From positions 1 through 64,000 of the forward strand of contig SWBL01000288.1 in assembly GCA_024195585.1 (NCBI GenBank): DNA of 64,000 nucleotides, in the 5' to 3' direction. The position numbers were made by a program, and so were the translations under genes. The notes beneath the pieces were generated by a model. That model worked only from the letters and a program-made list of their open reading frames with translations, did not search any database and had not been told where the DNA came from. Source of the DNA: Aureobasidium sp. EXF-3400. Its lineage: Eukaryota; Ascomycota; Dothideomycetes; Dothideales; Saccotheciaceae. This document shows positions 48,315 through 58,412 of this stretch, piece after piece; the stretch's first letter is position 1, and the number at the start of each line of letters is the position of its first letter.

Positions 48315-49061
48315 CTATCCAGTACCGCCGTTGACTTCCACAACAGATCCGTTCATGTACTTGCTCTCATCACTCATGAGGAAAGCCACAACGTCAGCAA
48401 TCTCGCTGGCCTTGCCCATGCGACCAATAGCTATCTGCTCGGTGGTCTTCTTGAGTGCTTCTTCACCAGCCACAACGCTAGCATTTGTTGGTGTTTCGAT
48501 GTATCCGGGAGCAACGACATTGACGCGAATGCCCTTGGGGCCCAGCTCCAGCGCCATGGACTTTGAGAAACCGATGATGGCGTATTTGGTTGCGCAGTAG
48601 ATGGCCATTTGCTTGTGAGGGTGGATGCCACAGATGGAAGAGACATTGACGATGGCACTACCAGATCGCAGGTAAGGAATTGTGGCCTTGGTGACATTGT
48701 AGACACCCTTGAGGTTTACGGAAACCAGTTTGTCGAAGTAATCCTCCGAGCAGTCGACCAAGTAACGAGCGGTAGGGTTAATGCCCGCACAGTTGAACAC
48801 ATGATCGATACGGCCAAAATATCCTATCGCGTCTTTGATGGTCTCGATGCATCGCTTGTACTCTGCTACGTTCAGGAGCGTGACTTGGTGAGGGCCTCCA
48901 GCGCAATGCTTGGCTGTGTCCCGACATGCTTCGATGTTGATGTCGCTGAGTGCAAGGCGTGCTCCCAGTTTGCTGAGCTTCAGTGCTGTTGCTCTCCCAA
49001 TCCCGGATCCGGCTCCGGTGAGGAAGACTACCTGCCCTTCCATGGCGTTCTTGTTCATCAT
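48315..49061 (-). CDS. Short-chain dehydrogenase/reductase (classical SDR)
   Basis: 248 residues from the ATG at 49061, with a second ATG one codon in at 49058. Cofactor motif FLTGAGSGIG near residue 14, followed by an acidic residue after beta-2 (LALSDINIEA), which favours NAD(H). The NAG-type motif is FNCAGINP. The active site has the Ser in VNVSSICG and YCATK (Tyr and Lys four apart), with GIRVNVVAPGYIETP after it. The end VVAFLMSDESKYMNGSVVEVNGGTG is typical of 3-oxoacyl-ACP reductase or glucose/sorbitol dehydrogenase-like SDRs. Substrate cannot be set. It lies between the tRNA-like locus and WDR70, with a 1.5-kb gap from the ATRR-like gene; any shared pathway is speculative. Confidence 0.88.
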   Translation of the reverse strand: MMNKNAMEGQVVFLTGAGSGIGRATALKLSKLGARLALSDINIEACRDTAKHCAGGPHQVTLLNVAEYKRCIETIKDAIGYFGRIDHVFNCAGINPTARYLVDCSEDYFDKLVSVNLKGVYNVTKATIPYLRSGSAIVNVSSICGIHPHKQMAIYCATKYAIIGFSKSMALELGPKGIRVNVVAPGYIETPTNASVVAGEEALKKTTEQIAIGRMGKASEIADVVAFLMSDESKYMNGSVVEVNGGTG

Positions 49062-49551
49062 GTGCCGCTCTCACACCTTGCGAAGCTGTCGATCGCGTTG
49101 ACCCTAGTGGCTGTCCTGTGGCTGGGGTTCGAAGCTGCCTCTTTCGAAATAGCTTGGCGGAAGTCGTCAGGGATCGTCAGGTCCGCAGAAGCGTTGTTGG
49201 AAGAGATGAGAGTTGGTGAGAAGGATGAAAGTTTTTGATCGTCAGAGACTTGTGCTGATGAGTAGAATTGTCAAGATAAATAATTCACCACATGGCAACT
49301 CCCAGCAATCTGTATGGTCTGTTGGGCGCTGTCAACACAAAAGATAAGTGGGGCAATGCCGATAAGCCTGCGAAAGCCTCATGGCGTTATCGGGCCGTCT
49401 GGGCAGGGTTTTGGTATGCAGCAGTCACGCATTTTGTCAAAGTTATGTTTCAAGACATCAATTTGCGTTGTTCGGACTGGGTATCATGATTATTGATCTA
49501 TTTTTGGGATGGTCGTGACAGTTGAGGATTAGCGATATCACATATCATCAA
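49062..49551. other. Intergenic region SDR / WDR70
   Basis: 490 bp between two minus-strand genes: the SDR promoter and the WDR70 3' end. A 65-codon plus-strand frame (49292-49489) lacks any recognisable feature. No gene supported. Confidence 0.4.
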
Positions 49552-51282
49552 TCATCGCCTAACTTTCTTCTTGTCAGGTCCATCCTCTTCTTCGTCGCTC
49601 AGCTCGGCGTATATCGTTTTGGGTTGCGTGTCAGCCCATGCATTTGTGAACATGGGATCGTTCTTGGCCTTATCAGCATACTTGAGGAGCGCCTCTCTTG
49701 GATCTTCCTCGCGCATGCCACTGAGAGGAATGTGTTCCCTGATGTAAGCTTCATCTGCATTGCTCTTTGCAAATGGCGTAGTATTGGGAATATGTGGCCG
49801 TCTGGGATCTCTTGATTTACCAGAAGCTGTTAGGCCAATCGTAGGGTGTCTCGACGCGAAGGAAGCAGCGGATGGAGCGGAACCTCCGGGCAGAATGACA
49901 GCATCACCGCCAATACCATGAGACAGATCCATGGTCAAGTTAGGGTCATCATCAATGTGACGACGCTTGGGGGCTTTGAGCATGACAGTCTTTGCACCAC
50001 CTTGTGATATGTTGGGGTTGTAGAGAACATGTGTCTCTCCGTTAGCCGATCCGGTTATAATCTGGTTCAGCTCTTTGTGCCAGTAGACGCTAATCAGAGC
50101 AGAGCCCGGCGTCACTGGAGTCACTAACTCCGATTTCAGCGTGGCAGGGTTCAGGATATGGAGGTCGCCATTCGCAGAGCCAGTGAGCACTTCAGTACCT
50201 AATGGCGACCAGCAAATATTTGAAGTAGGGTATTGGCTAGACATTGAAGGGAACTCAACAGTCCTTAGCGGCTGCTTGAACTTTCTGGTGTCCCAAAGTT
50301 TGATGGTATCGTCGCCTCCACGCGTCAGGACAAGTTGACCAGTGGAGCTGAGCTGCAAGCTACTTGTCCAAGTGTTTTTGGTATGAGCATCGCGAATCTC
50401 AGCAGCAGGTCTGGTGTAAGGGCCATTGCCATCCCACATGACCAGACTGCCATCAAGGGCAGCAGCAACGAGGAGATTAGATTGAGAGTTTGCGGCCCAC
50501 GAGAGAGCAGTGATTCGTGTCCTTCCGGCAGAACCAGCAGCTCTTGACTTGTGAACGATGACGTTCCTCTGTTGCCTAGGGTTGTTCACGTCCCAGATAC
50601 GAACGGTAGAGTCTGTTCCTCCGGTTGCGCAGATGTTGCGATCTTCAGGATGCCAGACGCCGCAAGTGACTTCGGATATGTGACCCTTGGTGTGATGCAT
50701 ATCGCGCAGGTACATGTCGCCTTTTACAAACTCGGCAAGGGTTTCTCCATTGCGATCTAATATGCGGGGTTGTGGATGAGCGGTGATGGCGAGAATTGTA
50801 CTGGGCGAGATGGGATTGAAAGAGACGTGGTTGACAGGGTGTGTCTCGGATGCGGCAGAGCCTTTGACGGACGAGGGATCAACGGACTTGAAGGCGCGGA
50901 TGGTCGAAGGGGTGAGGGAGGCGAAATCGTGGAACTTGAGAGTGCAGTCGTTGGAGCCAGTGACCATTCGTCCTCCCGACGCGTCCAGTGTGATGGATGT
51001 GACGGCGCGGTCGTGTGTCTTGAAGACCATCTCATGCGACACAGGATATTCGTCTTCATCGTCGTCGTCGTCGTCCGAGTCGTCATCTGAATCCGAGTCC
51101 TCAGGATCGTTGGCCTTCTTATCAGGTTGTGAAATTAGTGGTTGTTGCCTTTTGCTCTGCTCGAATCTGTAGTCGGCCTGGGCGCCTTTGGTCTGTTTGC
51201 CAAATGATGTCGTTCCGAGAAATTTTTGTAGCGCTTCTTCTTCCTCATCAGGTACCTCACTAGGTACAGGCAGGTCTGACAT
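49552..51282 (-). CDS. WDR70: WD40-repeat protein WDR70 (gastrulation-defective 1 family)
   Basis: 576 residues. The N-terminal 90 residues are polar with the family motif FGTTSFGKQ-like (LGTTSFGKQTKG) and a long acidic run of D and E. Seven WD40 blades follow (about 90-430): FKTHDRAVTSITLDASGGRMVTGSND, ICATGGTDSTVRIWDV, TALSWAANSQSNLLVAAALDGSLVMWD, LVLTRGGDDTIKLWDTRK and NICWSPLGTEVLTGSANGDLHIL. The C-terminal extension (KAPKRRHIDDDPN, SRDPRRPHIPNTTPFAKS, EDPREALLKYADKAKNDPMFTNAWA) is diagnostic for WDR70 over generic WD40 proteins. In fission yeast and human cells WDR70 works with the DDB1-Cul4 ligase in histone H2B ubiquitination and double-strand-break repair, in the nucleus. Confidence 0.9.
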   Translation of the reverse strand: MSDLPVPSEVPDEEEEALQKFLGTTSFGKQTKGAQADYRFEQSKRQQPLISQPDKKANDPEDSDSDDDSDDDDDDEDEYPVSHEMVFKTHDRAVTSITLDASGGRMVTGSNDCTLKFHDFASLTPSTIRAFKSVDPSSVKGSAASETHPVNHVSFNPISPSTILAITAHPQPRILDRNGETLAEFVKGDMYLRDMHHTKGHISEVTCGVWHPEDRNICATGGTDSTVRIWDVNNPRQQRNVIVHKSRAAGSAGRTRITALSWAANSQSNLLVAAALDGSLVMWDGNGPYTRPAAEIRDAHTKNTWTSSLQLSSTGQLVLTRGGDDTIKLWDTRKFKQPLRTVEFPSMSSQYPTSNICWSPLGTEVLTGSANGDLHILNPATLKSELVTPVTPGSALISVYWHKELNQIITGSANGETHVLYNPNISQGGAKTVMLKAPKRRHIDDDPNLTMDLSHGIGGDAVILPGGSAPSAASFASRHPTIGLTASGKSRDPRRPHIPNTTPFAKSNADEAYIREHIPLSGMREEDPREALLKYADKAKNDPMFTNAWADTQPKTIYAELSDEEEDGPDKKKVRR

Positions 51283-51707
51283 GGCGGCGTTGATTGAAAT
51301 TGATGTATTGTCTTGTTGGACAGATCAAAGCTACTATTGGTCTTGCGTCAGTCACATCGACTTTTGTCCCTCGGGCTGGACTTTTCGCTGCCCGCAACGC
51401 CGCAACCTTCACTTGACTCTGCCTGGACGTGACCACAATAATTACTGTAAGCTGAACATGATGCCGTTTGTACTTGTATTGAGCCTATGTTTGATCACTG
51501 AGAATAATGCCATACCATGGCTGACGTTAGCGCCCTACCTATCTCCAGTGCTCAGGGCACAATGCCGCGTTAGGCAGGTCTGCATGTGATACTATCGACT
51601 AGTTGATCCTACCATCTTGGTTCTCCGCCTTGCCTCTAAAGGGATGACTTTGTTGACTATCATCGCATCTTGAACAATAAATATGTGTTCTCGCCCAGCA
51701 CTGTACC
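51283..51707. other. Divergent intergenic region WDR70 / ABC transporter
   Basis: 425 bp between outward-facing genes, holding both promoters. A 133-codon plus-strand frame reaching from 51188 to 51589 has no recognisable product. Nothing else seen. Confidence 0.4.
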
Positions 51708-54700
51708 ATGTCAACCACTACGGGTCTCGATAATATGTTTGTCTTGAGCGATGCTATCCTCTTCGATGCAGTTCAATGGATCCCTGCCCTGTCCATCGTG
51801 GCATCAACGTGTTTCATCGTCACCGGTTTTCTGAGATGGCATCAATTGCAAAAGTCTTCTATCAAGGTTGAATCAAACCAACAGGAGAACATTAAATTCG
51901 TGAGTTCCCGACCTATTAGATTGCGAGGCACACACCAAGGACATAGGTTAATCCACTGATTACAAGGCTTCCAACCTGGCCTTGCTGGTATTTCAATCCT
52001 CTCTCGTAGGCGCATCTTTATCTATGCCAATGAAGACTGGCACTCTGGATGAACATATTCATCTTATCGCAACCGTTGGTCTTACCATCTTGTCACCCCA
52101 AGAACACTGCCGATCAGTAAGCCCATCAAACTCGCTGATCGTCTACTTATCCATACGCACTTTCTTGAATGCTTCCACGTTGTTGCTGATCCATGGCAAG
52201 AACTCTATGACAGTGCAGGTGCTACGAACAATCTTGGAAGCAGGCAATCTCATAGTTGAATCTCGAAATAAGAGGGACTTCTTGCTTGAAGCTTACCTAG
52301 ACATTGCACCTGAGGAAACAGCTGGACCTTGGAGCAAAGCCACCTTTGCTTGGATCCACCCAATGCTCTTTGCTGGAAAATATTCCACATTCGTTCTAGA
52401 AACGTTGCCCCAGAACCCTCACCAATTTAATCCTTCAAATCTGCGTCAGAAAGTTCTGCGTTTTTGGGACCGGAGAGGTGAATAAGCCAATTGAATGAGC
52501 AAGTACACGACTAACAAGTCTCTACAGCAAAGCCAGAAAGTCGCTTGACGTTGCCGTTTGTTCTGGCGCAGTGCCTTATGCCAAATTTCGCAACCATTGC
52601 ATCCACGCGGTTCATGCTGATCGTATTTCGCTATGCTCAGCCTCTACTCATGAGTAGAATTCTGCAACTTCTGGCCGTCAACGCATTAGGTGGGCAATCA
52701 TATCAGCTCCCATGCACGGTTATCGTAATCTCATCGGTAGTCTATGTTGGACAAGCTGTAAGATAGATGTGTCTGCAATCATATATCAGCAGAGCTGACG
52801 CTTTAGAAGATTTTCTCATCGAGATACCAGCACAGGATCAATCGCCTCAAAGTCATGACCAGAGCCACACTTGTTGAACTAACATATGAGAAGACTCTTA
52901 GTATGCCCGCTACTGCGTACAATGACTACAGCGCCACCACTTTGATGAGTACCGATGTTGATGCTCTCACAAATGTTAGCGAGATGTTCCATGAGGCCTG
53001 GGCTCAAGTGCTCGAAGTCATTGTAGGTATGGTGTTATTGGCAAAACAGATCGGATGGTTTTGTCTTGTCCCTCTGCCTCTGATCTACGGTGAGTGAAGG
53101 TACGTTTCCATTCATATTGCCAACTAAGATGATGCAGGCTGCTCTCACATGACACGATATGTAGCACGGAACCTACGTCCCAAGCAACTTGCGTGGAACA
53201 AAGCTACGCAAGATCGTATCAACAGAGTCGTCTCTGTGGTAGGGAAAATTAAAACAATCAAGATGCTTGGTCTAGAAACCGTCGTCAGGGACCAAATCGG
53301 CTGCTTGAGACAAACGGAGATCGATGCTTCGAAAGACATGCGCTGGGTAGCTGTGCTCGCGAACGCAAGTGGTATGTTATCCCAACGATAGCTCGGACCT
53401 TCAAAGATGAACTGATCGATTTTGAATAGCAAATGCGCTCGGCCTTTTCACGCCTGCAATCACCATCATTCTGTTCACTGCTATAAGCCAGTCGAATTTT
53501 GATGCAGAAATAGCCTATACCACATTGGCCATTTTGCTCTTGGTCACTCATCCCGCGAACATGATTATGACAATTGTGCCTAGAGCGATTGCCTCCCTGG
53601 CCAGTTTCCAGAGAATACAGGATTTTATCGACAAACTGCGTTATCAAGATGCTCGAGGGCATCTTCAATACGAAGAAGCACCAACCTTGATAGGCCCTAG
53701 CTGTATTTCGGAAGTAGCAGTCGAATTCAAGGATGTCGAGTTGAAGTTTCCAGGCTCCGCAACACCGAATCTGGGAAACATCAGTTTACGCATCAATCGC
53801 GGCTCTATCATTGTGTGCACTGGTCCCACAGGATCAGGCAAATGTTTGCTAGGCCTAATGATTGCTGGTGAAATGAAACCTTCCAAGGGCTCTATATCCG
53901 TCGTCAGTAGAAGGATCGGACTCTGTGCCCAGCTACCATGGCTCCCAGGGCAATGTGTCCTCGAAACGATCACAGGCTTCTCTAGGACAGCCAGCACACA
54001 TAACGACATCTGGTACCAGCAGGTTCTCGATACTTGCTGCATAGACGACGGTATTCTGCTTAGTCCAGCTGCAAAAGGTGCTGGAAGTGGGCATGCAAGA
54101 CTCTCAGGGGGCCAGCGTCAAAGAGTCGCCCTAGCTCGTGCTGCATACCAACGACACGATATTCTGGTTCTCGATGACCCCTTTTCGGCTCTTGACCAAC
54201 GTACGCAGGAGCGCGTGATTGTCAATTTGTTGGGTCCAGGTGGTTTACTCCGAAACTCGCATACGATAGTATTCCTTATCACGAATGCTCCTGCTGCATA
54301 CTCTTTCGCCGACAGAATCCTGCTCTTGAAACACGGTCATATTGGGTTTGATGGTGACTGGAGAAATTTTCGTACACAAGCAGGTTCATTCGTAAACGGT
54401 GATGAAGCGAAACTCGACGATCAGAAGAAAGCAGAGTTCGTGTCTAGTGAGGAGAGCAGGCTTGCTGTCAAGAACGATAAACTCGACATTGATAGGAGAT
54501 CCGGCGATGCATCAGTCTATCGGTACTATGTTCTGTCAGTCGGCGCGATGAACATGCTCGCACTCTTGAGTTGCACCGCATTGTATTCCTTCTTCTCTAT
54601 CTTCCCGCACTACTGGCTTAAATGGTGGACGCAAGCAGGAGCTACGAAGGACATGTATTACATGCTCGGCTACTTGATATGTTCTACCATCGCCTGGGCT

Positions 54701-56324
54701 TCGACTAGCAGTATGCTTTGGGTCAACTTTATCAAGCTGGCTCCTAGATCTGGGGCTGTGCTGCATACTAATCTCTTGAGTACAATCCTGGGAGCTCCGT
54801 TATCTTTCTTTCTCGACAAAGATACTGGAGCAATCGTCAACAGGTTTGGCCAAGACATGCAGGTGATCGATCGAGATCTTCCTTCGGCATTGGCTGCGCT
54901 GTGTACACAAGTATTCAAGCTTCTGATGCAGTGCTCTCTTCTGCTAGCGAGTCAGAGGCTATTATTGTTCGCTTTGCCCATCTATGGCTTCCTCATCTAC
55001 ATCATCCAAAAAGTATATCTCCGTACTGCGCGTCAACTTAGATATCTGGATCTTGAATCTAGATCTGCTGTATACTCGAGCTTCTTGGAGACAGTCGAAG
55101 GCTTAGTCACCATTAGGGCCTTTGGCTGGCAACAACAATACCTGACTCGAAATACAAGAAGCTTGGATCTTTCGCAGCGCGCGTTCTACCTCTTTCTGTG
55201 TCTCCAGCGATGGCTTAATGTTGTCCTGGACTTAGCTGTTGCTGTAGTTGCGATAGCGGTCATCGGTCTTGCAGTCTTCTACTCTACTGAGAACTATGCT
55301 GATGTTGGAATTGCCCTGAATATGGTCCTGGTCACAAACACTACCCTACTCCGGCTGATAGAATCTTGGACAACATTTGAAGTGTCAGTCGGTGCTGCTG
55401 CGCGTCTAAAGGAGCTAGAGGATCGTGTGCCAAGTGAGAAACATCTTGCAGTTGAGACTGTGGTGCCGTGCAATTGGCCCTCTGCTGGCTCGCTCACTTT
55501 ACGTGATGTGCGCGTATGCCACGGGTGAATAAACCGGCCTTGTTGATAAGACGTACTTTGCTGACGACTTCTGCAGTAATAGAGTAATCCTGAGCGATGT
55601 CAAGCTTGACGTGCAGGCTGGTTCAAAGGTCTTTATCTGTGGTGAGACGGGCAGGTAAGTCAAGCATAAAGTGTTGTTTCTGTATATTCTAATCCCAGGT
55701 GATAGCGGAAAAAGCACCCTCCTTATGGCGCTCCTGAGGTTGTGCTCAGTACAACAAGGTTCTATCCAAGTTGACGGAATAGAGATAGCACAAGCTACTC
55801 CTTCGATCATTCGCGAACGCTGTTTTATCGTCGTGCCGCAGGATGCATTCTTTCAACCAGACATAAGCCTACGTAGTAATATCGACCCGATGGACCATCA
55901 TTCGACTGAAGAGATCACGCAAGCACTGCAGCAGCTACATCTATGGTCTCATTTTCAGGATGCTAGTACTGGCTGCCGTGATCAAGACAATGGAGACAAC
56001 CGCGCGATTGCACTACCGCTCTCATGCTTCCCACCACTATCTGCAGGACAGACGCAAATATTATCTCTCGTACGTTCCCTTCTCAGAGCCAGGTATCAAG
56101 TCAGACAAGGACGAAAACCCATTATACTGCTTGACGAGCCCTCAGCGAACCTTGATGACGAATACGAGAGCCTCTCGTCTATCGTGATTGAGGAAGAGTT
56201 TACGGACAAAGGGCACACTGTACTGATGATCACGCATAACTCTAAGGATTTGCAAGAGCGTGTGAAACCAGCCAGAGATGTTATTATTAGGATAAACAAC
56301 GGATCGATGAGTGTGGTGGCTTGA
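51708..56324 (+). CDS. ABC transporter, ABCC (MRP) subfamily, eight exons
   Basis: Exons 51708-51899, 51967-52477, 52528-52757, 52807-53089, 53138-53371, 53430-55524, 55577-55654 and 55706-56324 join exactly in frame to 1413 residues. Introns are 48-67 nt. Order: a few N-terminal helices, TMD1 (TLPFVLAQCLMPNF, RINRLKVMTRATLVELTYEKTL, MSTDVDAL), NBD1, TMD2 (GAPLSFFLDKDTGAIVNRFGQDM), NBD2. NBD1 has Walker A GPTGSGKC (about 614-621, Cys in place of Ser/Thr), signature LSGGQRQRVALARA (about 707) and Walker B ILVLDDPFSALD. NBD2 has ETGSGKSTLL, signature LSAGQTQ (about 1318) and ILLDEPSANLDDE. Asp in NBD1 and Glu in NBD2 after Walker B is the usual ABCC asymmetry. It probably exports organic anions, conjugates or secondary metabolites at the plasma or vacuolar membrane. 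The substrate is unknown. Confidence 0.9.
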
Positions 56325-56995
56325 AGTGGCAGTGACATGCACGATGTCTCCATCGGAAACATGCCAAGGCGTAGACCAAGATATTTGTCATTGAGGGTTG
56401 AGAGCTTGTGCCCTCTTGATTCAACGGACATTATTCATGTATTTTCCGTTCACGACTACTCGTGCCTCAAGAGCATTAGTCGTGCTGTCGGCTCGCGTTT
56501 AAATCTTCCTTGCCTCATGAATACGCTGCCTCTCCTGACTTGAATCATGCCATCACCTATCATGCATACCATTCGATAAGGCGCATTCGCTGACGAGCTT
56601 GGGAGAACGCTGTAAATTTTCTGAGCCTCTGCGTCAGACACCACGTCAACAGCAAAATCGGCTTCGTTCGATGGCAGTTTCCCGTTCGACAAAGTTAATC
56701 CCCAGCCATTGAAATCACGCACGTAGAAACTTTGGTATCATGGCTCGCTCGGAAGCCTCGGCCTGTCTTCAGCGTTTCACTTCGATGGTGACGTAAGTCA
56801 TTCTTTTGTTGCTGGTATTACGCATGTTGAAAACATAGAGATGTCAGAGGCTGTTTCCTTTCTGTAATCACTTTCCATATCTCGCATTGTTTTTGTATTG
56901 TCAGCATATCTTCACTTCATCTCTCACGACTTAGCCTTTGCTGGACACTCTTCAAGCAAAATAATCGCTCATATACGCGACCACAACAAAATACA
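56325..56995. other. Intergenic region, ABC transporter / DUF7053
   Basis: 671 bp. On the plus strand an ATG at 56739 opens 18 codons with a GTAAGT donor, followed about 50 bases later by an ATAG acceptor; this might be a 5' untranslated or coding exon of the next gene, but I cannot join it convincingly. An 88-codon minus frame begins at a GTG and is not called. Confidence 0.35.
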
Positions 56996-57541
56996 ATGTT
57001 CGACTCGTCCTTCTCGTACTCTTCGGAGCAACCTCTCTCCAAAGCAGCTTCCGACAACACTGCGCTCAGGCTGCTGCACGACATGAAAGTCATTATGCAC
57101 CTGAACCCAGACTGTAAGGGCATCAAACTCGTTTCGGACCCATCAGCAATCCCACAAGAATATAAGGTCGAAGACAGTCTGGCGTTCGTACCCAAGAAGC
57201 TTTGGAGCGGAGGCGTTTGGTACACAGCATTCTTCAAGCCTGTCGAGGACGGCTGCGACATCACAATCCAAGCACCCGGTGGCTTTACTTCCATCAACAA
57301 GTGGCGTTTGGTCAGGAAGCCAGACGGTTCACGAGCAATCTCGATCACAAGCGATGCAAAGTGCAGCAAGACTTTTGCATACTTTGTCAAGAAGTTCTTG
57401 GAGGCTCAGCATGGTCAACTACAACGCACATTCAACGAGCGAGTCGAGTCAGTCGCCAGACCCGGTATTCCCCGACGAAGATCATCAATGCCTGGATCTT
57501 TTAGAACCATGGGCAGCGCTCGAGACATGGTGGTCGCCTAA
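56996..57541 (+). CDS. DUF7053 (SRPBCC-like) protein of unknown function
   Basis: 181 residues. After a short polar start, residues about 24-150 follow the DUF7053 pattern: ALRLLHDMKVIMHLNPDC, a segment YKVEDSLAFVPKKLWSGGVWYTAFFKPVEDGCDI, then IQAPGGFTSINKWRLV, and an end KTFAYFVKKFLEAQHGQLQRTFNERV. The predicted helix-grip (START/SRPBCC) fold usually binds a hydrophobic ligand, but fungal members have no defined substrate. The C-terminal 25 residues are basic (IPRRRSSMPGSFRT), a possible phosphorylation site. No signal peptide is present. The short plus-strand exon-like sequence upstream could change the start. Confidence 0.75.
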   Translation: MFDSSFSYSSEQPLSKAASDNTALRLLHDMKVIMHLNPDCKGIKLVSDPSAIPQEYKVEDSLAFVPKKLWSGGVWYTAFFKPVEDGCDITIQAPGGFTSINKWRLVRKPDGSRAISITSDAKCSKTFAYFVKKFLEAQHGQLQRTFNERVESVARPGIPRRRSSMPGSFRTMGSARDMVVA

Positions 57542-58412
57542 GTTGTGTTCCAATTTTCTTTTCAGAGACGACTTTCTTTGCATTTGGTCGGCGTTGGGTT
57601 GTTGTAAGAGGAGAATGACTGGAAACAGGCCAGTGAGCCTAGGGTTTCTCCAGATGTATATATCACGATTTTGATGACTGTAATAACGATAATAATTCTA
57701 TAGCTCGCAGCTGTTTCACAAGCCTCGGTGAATTGAATGACTTCGGGATTTGCCAGAATGCGCTATAGGGCTGGATGCTTGGTTACGCATATCTTGGCCG
57801 ATACGTTGTCGATACGACTGGGCAGCGAAAGATCTCCGGCTCACATGACTTCTGTGCCAATCGCATTGTAAACGAGGGGGTTTGGTACAGTGATACAGCA
57901 ATTGGAGCATTGCGCGAATTGGGACCAACAGGTGTTCGGGGAACAGATCTGGTTTTACAGTGCATTTCAGAGGCAAGAGCCGCAAGATATCGATGCAAAA
58001 CGGCACATGGAGAAGTCAAAAATGGCCTATCCGGAGTAGGGTTCCTCGGAAAAACGGTTCTCGCCAGGTCGCTCCTCCCACGGCAAGTCGCCCGTTGCCG
58101 CGACGGCGAGCTGTCGCAGGAGAAGTCGGGATGTGTAGCCGAGGCTGGGAGTGCAGTTTCCCAAACTAGAGCAGTGACAGGGCGGCCATGACACACCACG
58201 CATCATTGCATGCTGATAAATCTATCACGTTGCGATCTCGACCGGGCCGTCGAATCGCTCGCCGTTGCTGCCGACAACATCTTTTCTACTCTGCAACTCC
58301 CACCGGATCAAGGACGGGGCAGAACCAGGCCCTCTGTATGAACATCTGATGCGCGAGACAACAGGTGAGCGTCGAGTGCAGAAAAGTCTTTGCGCTGTCA
58401 GCCTTGCCGTCA
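57542..58412. other. Intergenic region, DUF7053 / transcription factor-like
   Basis: 871 bp. Two frames of 138 codons lie almost exactly opposite each other (57775-58191 plus, 57783-58199 minus); both begin at non-ATG or poor context and neither is recognisable. The right end is probably the promoter and leader of the next gene. Confidence 0.4.

Noticed and set aside
49292..49489. 65-codon plus-strand frame between SDR and WDR70
   Set aside because: Has an ATG but no motif and no supporting context; probably chance.
42949..56324. Secondary-metabolite cluster formed by the A-T-R-R enzyme, SDR and ABC transporter
   Set aside because: WDR70 (housekeeping) and a tRNA-like locus interrupt the group, spacing is wide and the A-T-R-R type suits primary betaine metabolism; I see no evidence of a cluster.
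57775..58199. Two 138-codon frames on opposite strands
   Set aside because: They nearly coincide on both strands, start in poor context and match nothing known; a chance open stretch in GC-rich DNA.
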